Assembly (NCBI GenBank): GCA_958419945.1
Contig: CATZIC010000075.1
Location: 1-7,771 of the forward strand
Length of the DNA stretch: 7,771 bases
DNA from: an uncultured Clostridia bacterium
Lineage (GTDB): Bacteria > Bacillota > Clostridia > Christensenellales > Borkfalkiaceae
Direction: 5' to 3'
Shown here: piece by piece, positions 4,660 through 7,771 of the stretch
Layout: each line of letters opens with the position of its first letter
How positions within the stretch are numbered: position 1 is the stretch's first letter
The notes under the pieces: model-generated
Told to the model about the DNA's origin: nothing
Databases searched by the model: none
The model's input: the letters and a program-made list of their open reading frames with translations, nothing else
Position numbers and translations under genes: made by a program

Positions 4660-5349
4660 ATGAAATACGGTAAAAAATACGTTGACAGCAGAAAGTCTTA
4701 TGACCGTTCGAAAGCCTATGAAATCGGCGAAGCAATGGATCTCGTTTTATCCACCGCAAAGGCAAAATTCGACGAAACTATAGAACTTCACGTAAGATTG
4801 GGCGTTGATCCCAAACAAGCGGACCAACAGGTCAGGGGCGTTCTCGTTCTTCCTAACGGTACAGGCAAATCGGTTAAAGTTTTGGTTATCGCTAAAGGCG
4901 AAAAGGCTGACGCCGCAACTGCCGCAGGTGCCGATTACGTTGGCGCAGAAGAAATGGTTGCCAAGATTCAGAAGGAAAATTGGTTCGATTTCGACGTTGT
5001 TATTACAACTCCCGACATGATGGGCGTTGTAGGTAGAATCGGTAAACTTTTAGGTCCTAAAGGTTTAATGCCTAACCCGAAATCAGGTACTGTTACCATG
5101 GACGTTCAAAAGGCCATCCACGACGTTAAAGCAGGTAAAGTTGAATATAGGCTCGATAAATCCGCTATTATTCACTGCCCCATCGGCAAAAAGTCTTTCG
5201 GCAAAGAAAAACTTGTTGAAAACTACAACGCTTTATACGAAGCAATCGTTAAGGCTAAACCTGCCGCAGCAAAAGGTCAGTACGTTAAGTCTGTAAACCT
5301 CGCTTCTACAATGGGCCCCGGCGTAAAAGTTCTTAATAAAAACTCTTAA
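4660..5349 (+). CDS. rplA: 50S ribosomal protein L1
   Basis: This 229-residue protein forms the mobile L1 stalk beside the ribosomal E site and represses its own mRNA. It has the usual two-domain layout, with domain I made of the N- and C-terminal parts and domain II inserted at about 68-160. Signatures are FDETIELHVRLGVDPKQADQ (37-56), the highly conserved GKLLGPKGLMPNPKSGTVT (128-146) and the terminal STMGPGVKV (216-224). The length equals the usual 225-235. The ATG follows AGGAGG (4645-4650) with 9 bases of spacing, directly after an L1 binding-site fold, which points to feedback control. It lies 55 bases after rplK and is probably co-transcribed with it. No hairpin terminator is evident before the next promoter. 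Confidence 0.97.
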   Translation: MKYGKKYVDSRKSYDRSKAYEIGEAMDLVLSTAKAKFDETIELHVRLGVDPKQADQQVRGVLVLPNGTGKSVKVLVIAKGEKADAATAAGADYVGAEEMVAKIQKENWFDFDVVITTPDMMGVVGRIGKLLGPKGLMPNPKSGTVTMDVQKAIHDVKAGKVEYRLDKSAIIHCPIGKKSFGKEKLVENYNALYEAIVKAKPAAAKGQYVKSVNLASTMGPGVKVLNKNS

Positions 5350-5365
5350 TCTAACCTAAAATCGT

Positions 5366-5394
5366 TTGACTATGACGGCATATTTTGCTAGAAT
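5366..5394 (+). promoter_or_regulatory. Promoter of rplJ-rplL
   Basis: TTGACT (5366-5371) and TAGAAT (5389-5394) are 17 bases apart, and the -10 is preceded by TGC, an extended -10 element. Transcription should start near 5401, just upstream of the L10 leader. Confidence 0.75.
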
Positions 5395-5409
5395 AGTCGT
5401 GTAAAAAAT

Positions 5410-5531
5410 AAAATAGCCGAAGAAAGCCGGTTTTAAGTCCATATATATGGACACCTGCCGAGGTACGATTTCAAAGACGCTTATTTTCTTGCGCCTTCGC
5501 TGTTACCTTGGCGAAGGCGTTTTTCGTCTTT
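5410..5531 (+). promoter_or_regulatory. L10 leader (ribosomal protein L10(L12)4 autoregulation, attenuator)
   Basis: The leader shows the features of Bacillota L10 leaders: GCCGAAGAAAGCCGG (5417-5431), a hairpin from GTCC/GGAC at about 5437-5453 (loop ATATATAT), and CACCTGCCGAGGTACG (5451-5466). An intrinsic terminator follows at 5492-5524. In the known mechanism, excess L10-L12 complex binds the leader and favours termination before rplJ. AAAGACG (5473-5479) can also pair with CGTCTTT (5525-5531), which would enclose the terminator in a larger stem. Confidence 0.85.
5492..5524 (+). terminator. Attenuator terminator inside the L10 leader
   Basis: CGCCTTCGC (5492-5500) pairs perfectly with GCGAAGGCG (5511-5519) around a ten-base loop and is followed by TTTTT. 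It lies before the rplJ start, so its use sets expression of rplJ and rplL. Confidence 0.85.
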
Positions 5532-5562
5532 TACTTAAAATAATAATAGGAGGGTTTCCATC

Positions 5563-6084
5563 TTGTCAGCAAATATTGAAAACAAGAAACAAATTGTTGA
5601 AGATATCAAGTCAGAGATTCAAGCCGCTAAAAGCGTAGTTTTCGTAAACTACAAAGGTCTTACGGTTAGCGAAGACACGGAATTCCGTAATGCTTTCCGT
5701 AAAGCTAACTGCAAATACCGTGTTTTGAAGAACACGATGGTCAGAAAGGCTTTCAACGAACTTGGTATTACGTGCTTTGACGAAGATTTAAACGGCCCTA
5801 CCGCAGTCGCTTTCGGTAGCGATGAAACGGCAGCCGCTAAAGTCGTTTGCGAAGCATGCAAAAAGTATAATGACAAAATTTCCGTAAAGAGCGCTTACGT
5901 TGACGGATCTTATATCGACGTAAATGGTGTCAAAGCATTGTCCGCTATGCCTTCGAAAGAAGAACTTATCGCAAAGATGCTCGGTTCCATGCAGGCTCCT
6001 ATCTCCAACTTTGTTGGTGCACTTTCAGGCATTACACGCAAGCTCGTTATTGCGCTTAACGCCGTAGCTGAAAAAAAAGCCTAA
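5563..6084 (+). CDS. rplJ: 50S ribosomal protein L10
   Basis: This 173-residue protein is the base of the ribosomal stalk: its N-terminal domain binds 23S rRNA with L11, and its C-terminal helix carries dimers of L7/L12. Signatures are VVFVNYKGLTV (25-35), KYRVLKNTMVRKAF (51-64) and LNGPTAVAF (76-84). The helix from about 150 to 171 is the L7/L12 platform. The start is a TTG at 5563, chosen because AGGAGGG (5548-5554) lies 8 bases before it and because MSANIENKKQIVEDI gives the normal N-terminus and length. It forms a unit with rplL, 46 bases downstream, under the L10 leader. Confidence 0.95.
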   Translation: MSANIENKKQIVEDIKSEIQAAKSVVFVNYKGLTVSEDTEFRNAFRKANCKYRVLKNTMVRKAFNELGITCFDEDLNGPTAVAFGSDETAAAKVVCEACKKYNDKISVKSAYVDGSYIDVNGVKALSAMPSKEELIAKMLGSMQAPISNFVGALSGITRKLVIALNAVAEKKA

Positions 6085-6130
6085 AAAAATCAAAAATCTA
6101 AAAACATAAAATAAACGGAGGAATTTTAAA

Positions 6131-6502
6131 ATGGCTGATATTGCAAAATTTATTGAAGAAATTAAGAGTATGACAGTTTTAGAGCTTAATGAACTCGTTA
6201 AAGCTTTAGAAGAAGAATTCGGCGTAAGCGCTGCTGCTCCCGTAGCCGTTGCTGCTGCTCCCGCTGCCGCTGCTGCTCCCGCTCAGGAAGAAAAGACTGA
6301 ATTCAACGTAGTATTAAAAGACTTCGGCGCTAACAAGATCGGCGTTATCAAAGTTGTAAGAGAACTCACCGGTTTAGGCCTTGTTGAAGCTAAGAACCTC
6401 GTTGAAAAACTCGGTACCGTTAAAGAAGCTGTTGCTAAAGACGAAGCTGAAAAGATGGTTGCTAAGTTCAAAGAAGCTGGCGCTACCGCTGTTATGGAAT
6501 AA
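6131..6502 (+). CDS. rplL: 50S ribosomal protein L7/L12
   Basis: This 123-residue stalk protein, present in several copies per ribosome, recruits and stimulates translational GTPases. The N-terminal dimerisation domain (1-32) binds L10. An Ala/Pro hinge follows (about 33-52, encoded by runs of GCT and GCC codons). The C-terminal domain (about 54-123) contains IKVVRELTGLGLVEAK (73-88), the factor-binding helices. The length is typical. The ATG has GGAGG at 6117-6121 with 9 bases of spacing. Codon choice is strongly biased to GCT and GTT, as expected for a highly expressed gene. A strong terminator follows; rpoB, the usual next gene, is not there. Confidence 0.97.
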   Translation: MADIAKFIEEIKSMTVLELNELVKALEEEFGVSAAAPVAVAAAPAAAAAPAQEEKTEFNVVLKDFGANKIGVIKVVRELTGLGLVEAKNLVEKLGTVKEAVAKDEAEKMVAKFKEAGATAVME

Positions 6503-6510
6503 TTTTTCCT

Positions 6511-6549
6511 ACAAAAAATCCCGTTACTTTATAGTAACGGTTTTTTTGT
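6511..6549 (+). terminator. Terminator of the rplJ-rplL unit
   Basis: CCGTTACT (6521-6528) pairs with AGTAACGG (6533-6540) around TTAT and is followed by seven T. ACAAAAAA (6511-6518) before the stem can pair with the T-tract, so the structure could also work on the opposite strand. Confidence 0.9.
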
Positions 6550-6599
6550 GCAATTCATAAAGTAAATTTGAAAATTCTGTTTTAATTTGACTTTTTTTA

Positions 6600-6608
6600 T
6601 GGTACAAT
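6600..6608 (+). promoter_or_regulatory. Extended -10 promoter of the nitroreductase-methyltransferase unit
   Basis: TGGTACAAT combines an extended -10 TG with TACAAT (6603-6608). The TTGACT at 6587-6592 is only 10 bases away and cannot serve as its -35 box; at the right distance there is only TTTTAA (6580-6585). Activity would then rest on the extended -10. Confidence 0.45.
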
Positions 6609-6642
6609 GTTTTTATAAAAGAGTATTAGCAGGAGGTATTTT

Positions 6643-7137
6643 ATGGCTATTTTTAAACGTGTAAGCGTGCGTGATTTTACAGACGAAAAGGTTTCGGATA
6701 AAGATATAGAAATGATTTTGCGTGCAGGTATGCAGGCGCCGTCCGCCGTAAATCAACAACCTTGGGAGTTTTTGGTTTGCAAAGATATCGACGTTATAAG
6801 GGGATTTTCAGAAACCGGCGGCTACGCAAGAAGCCTTAAAACCGCACAGGTTCTTTTGGTTTTATATTACCGTGAAACGGTAAGCCACCCCATGTTTACA
6901 ATGCAGGATATGGGCGCTTGTGCTGAAAACTGCTTATTGGAAGTGGCGGAACTTGATCTTGGCGCAGTGTGGATGGGTATTGCCCCCAAAGAGGACAGAA
7001 TGGCACTGGTTGAAGAAACCTTCGGCAAAATCGAAAACGCAAAACCCTTCTGCCTGATTGCGATAGGACATCCTAATAATAAGCCCGAACAAGTTTCAAG
7101 GTATTCAGAAGACAGAGTGCATTACTATAAAAAATAA
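6643..7137 (+). CDS. Nitroreductase-family FMN-dependent oxidoreductase
   Basis: This 164-residue cytoplasmic flavoprotein of the nitroreductase fold normally works as a homodimer with FMN and NAD(P)H. FMN-binding motifs are visible: KRVSVRDFTDEKV (5-17) for the phosphate-binding arginines, AGMQAPSAVNQQPWEF (28-43), and DMGACAENCLLEVAELDLG (89-107). IAIGHP (139-144) leads to the C-terminal strand that swaps between subunits. It is at the short end of the family. The true substrate is unknown; members reduce nitroaromatics, quinones or flavins, or act in other redox steps. AGGAGG (6631-6636) lies 6 bases before the ATG. Its TAA overlaps the next ATG by one base (TAATG), so translation of the methyltransferase is probably coupled to it. 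Confidence 0.9.
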   Translation: MAIFKRVSVRDFTDEKVSDKDIEMILRAGMQAPSAVNQQPWEFLVCKDIDVIRGFSETGGYARSLKTAQVLLVLYYRETVSHPMFTMQDMGACAENCLLEVAELDLGAVWMGIAPKEDRMALVEETFGKIENAKPFCLIAIGHPNNKPEQVSRYSEDRVHYYKK

Positions 7138-7610
7138 TGGAATTTTTTGAGTATTTATCGCCGATAGGTAAACTTTATATCGGTGTAGAAAATGATAGTT
7201 TGGTGAGTTTGGATATTACTCCGCCTAAGCTTCAAAAGGAGCAAAAGTCCGCCTATAAGCCCGTTATCGGCACAATTTGTAAATATTTGGACGATTATTT
7301 TGCGGGAAATCCCACGAAAATAGAATTTGAAATTGCACCGAAATGTACGGATTTTCAGTTAAAAGTTTATAAGGAATTATTAAAAGTGCCGTTTGGAGAA
7401 TTTACTACTTATAAGCAAATTGCCCAAAAGGTTTTTAAGAAAAATCCTTGCGCCCAAGCGGTGGGCGGAGCGGTCGGCAAAAATCCTATTTTGATAGTTA
7501 TTCCTTGCCACAGGGTGCTCGGCTTTAACAATAAACTTACGGGCTTTTCGGCAGGGATAGAGAAAAAGATATGGCTTTTAAATCACGAAGGTATTCCGTT
7601 TAAACCCTAA
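7137..7610 (+). CDS. ogt: Methylated-DNA--[protein]-cysteine S-methyltransferase
   Basis: This 157-residue suicide repair protein moves the methyl group from O6-methylguanine (and O4-methylthymine) in DNA to its own cysteine. The active site is VIPCHRVLG with C124; the supporting residues H125, N116 (in GKNP) and E151 (in LLNHEG) are present. FGEFTTYKQIA (86-96) holds the conserved tyrosine Y92, and the helix-turn-helix recognition segment is AQAVGGAVGKNP (106-117). Here Q107 stands where the arginine finger of human AGT is (ARAVGG). GFSAG (136-140) is the substrate-pocket loop. There is no Ada-type N-terminal domain. The start overlaps the nitroreductase stop and has no independent Shine-Dalgarno, which suggests translational coupling. 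The symbol ogt is by family, since ogt and adaB-like proteins are hard to tell apart. Confidence 0.93.
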   Translation: MEFFEYLSPIGKLYIGVENDSLVSLDITPPKLQKEQKSAYKPVIGTICKYLDDYFAGNPTKIEFEIAPKCTDFQLKVYKELLKVPFGEFTTYKQIAQKVFKKNPCAQAVGGAVGKNPILIVIPCHRVLGFNNKLTGFSAGIEKKIWLLNHEGIPFKP

Positions 7611-7626
7611 TACATAGTATTACTAA

Positions 7627-7670
7627 ACGCCCCACGAAAGTGTTTGACTTTCGTGGGGCGTGCTTTTTTT
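7627..7670 (+). terminator. Strong terminator after the methyltransferase gene
   Basis: ACGCCCCACGAAAGT (7627-7641) pairs perfectly with its complement at 7647-7661 around GTTTG, a 15-bp stem, followed by GC and seven T. Confidence 0.95.
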
Positions 7671-7673
7671 ATT

Positions 7674-7704
7674 AAAAAATCCGCTTTGAATTAAAGCGGA
7701 TTTT
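7674..7704 (-). terminator. Terminator facing left, for a gene beyond the right edge
   Basis: AAAATCCGCTTT (7676-7687) pairs perfectly with AAAGCGGATTTT (7693-7704) around a five-base loop. On the minus strand the stem runs into six T, so it best serves leftward transcription. It begins at the stop codon of the possible leftward gene tail (7703-7705). Confidence 0.8.
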
Positions 7705-7771
7705 AAAGACTGTTTTTTTGTAAAAGTGGGTCTATAAGCCTAATATCGCCACTTTTTATAGTTTTACAGGC
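7703..7771 (-). CDS. Possible C-terminal end of a leftward gene cut by the window edge
   Basis: One minus-strand frame is open from the window edge to a TAA at 7705-7703 and gives 22 residues ending GDIRLIDPLLQKNSL. The other two minus frames stop within a few codons. A leftward terminator starts exactly at the stop codon, which supports a real gene end. The fragment is too short to name. The resemblance of LIDPL to LIGPL at the end of the antiporter is probably chance, because the residues before it are not hydrophobic. Confidence 0.4.
   Translation of the reverse strand, partial: ACKTIKSGDIRLIDPLLQKNSL
7719..7745 (-). repeat. Distant relative of the antiporter-leader repeat core
   Basis: Aligned without gaps, 20 of 27 bases match the conserved core of the leader repeat (1461-1487), including TCTAT and AAAA blocks in the same order and strand. 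It lies inside the possible leftward gene tail, so common ancestry is uncertain. It is also the start of an 8-bp stem AAAAGTGG/CCACTTTT (7722-7729 with 7748-7755). Confidence 0.3.

Noticed and set aside
5447..5638. 63-codon forward frame inside the L10 leader
   Set aside because: It covers the structured leader and attenuator and runs into rplJ in the wrong frame.
7703..7771. Second antiporter gene at the right edge, suggested by LIDPL against LIGPL
   Set aside because: Residues before the motif (KTIKSGDIR) are charged, not a membrane helix, and the match is too short.

Overview
The window looks like a chromosomal segment of a moderately AT-rich, low-GC Gram-positive bacterium, most likely an uncultured Clostridia-type Bacillota. 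The grounds are strong AGGAGG-type ribosome binding sites, near-consensus sigma-A promoters, a four-cysteine L33, a Bacillota-type L10 leader with an intrinsic terminator, and a conserved-looking clostridial protein with a Glu-rich N-terminus. Taxonomy is inferred from these traits only.

Layout. On the left, a leftward CPA-type cation:proton antiporter (101-1315) is divergent from a rightward uncharacterised acidic protein (1728-2603). The 411-base gap between them holds a diverged tandem duplication of about 126 bp (1331-1583), which carries the antiporter's likely promoter and leader hairpin, followed by a near-consensus promoter for the rightward gene. After a terminator, a strong promoter (2717-2745) drives a short, possibly structured RNA (about 2752-2836) with no evident coding role. 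A second promoter then starts the information-processing cluster.

The core cluster is rpmG-secE-nusG, ending in a terminator, then rplK-rplA with its own promoter, then rplJ-rplL with its own promoter, an L10 leader and attenuator, and a final terminator. It therefore appears split into three transcription units. Two L1-binding-site mimics can be folded by eye, one before rplK and one between rplK and rplA, each next to a Shine-Dalgarno sequence. This suggests L1 feedback at both genes, with L10(L12)4 feedback on the third unit. Unusually, rpoB does not follow rplL. An extended -10 promoter instead starts a two-gene unit, a nitroreductase-family flavoprotein and an O6-methylguanine-DNA methyltransferase, whose stop and start codons overlap (TAATG).

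The right edge holds two face-to-face terminators and what may be the last 22 codons of a leftward gene. The same edge contains a sequence resembling the repeat in the antiporter leader.

No mobile element, CRISPR array, tRNA or rRNA was found. I see no clearly novel multi-gene system. The best candidates for something undescribed are the short RNA at 2752-2836, the duplicated antiporter leader element, and the conserved acidic protein.
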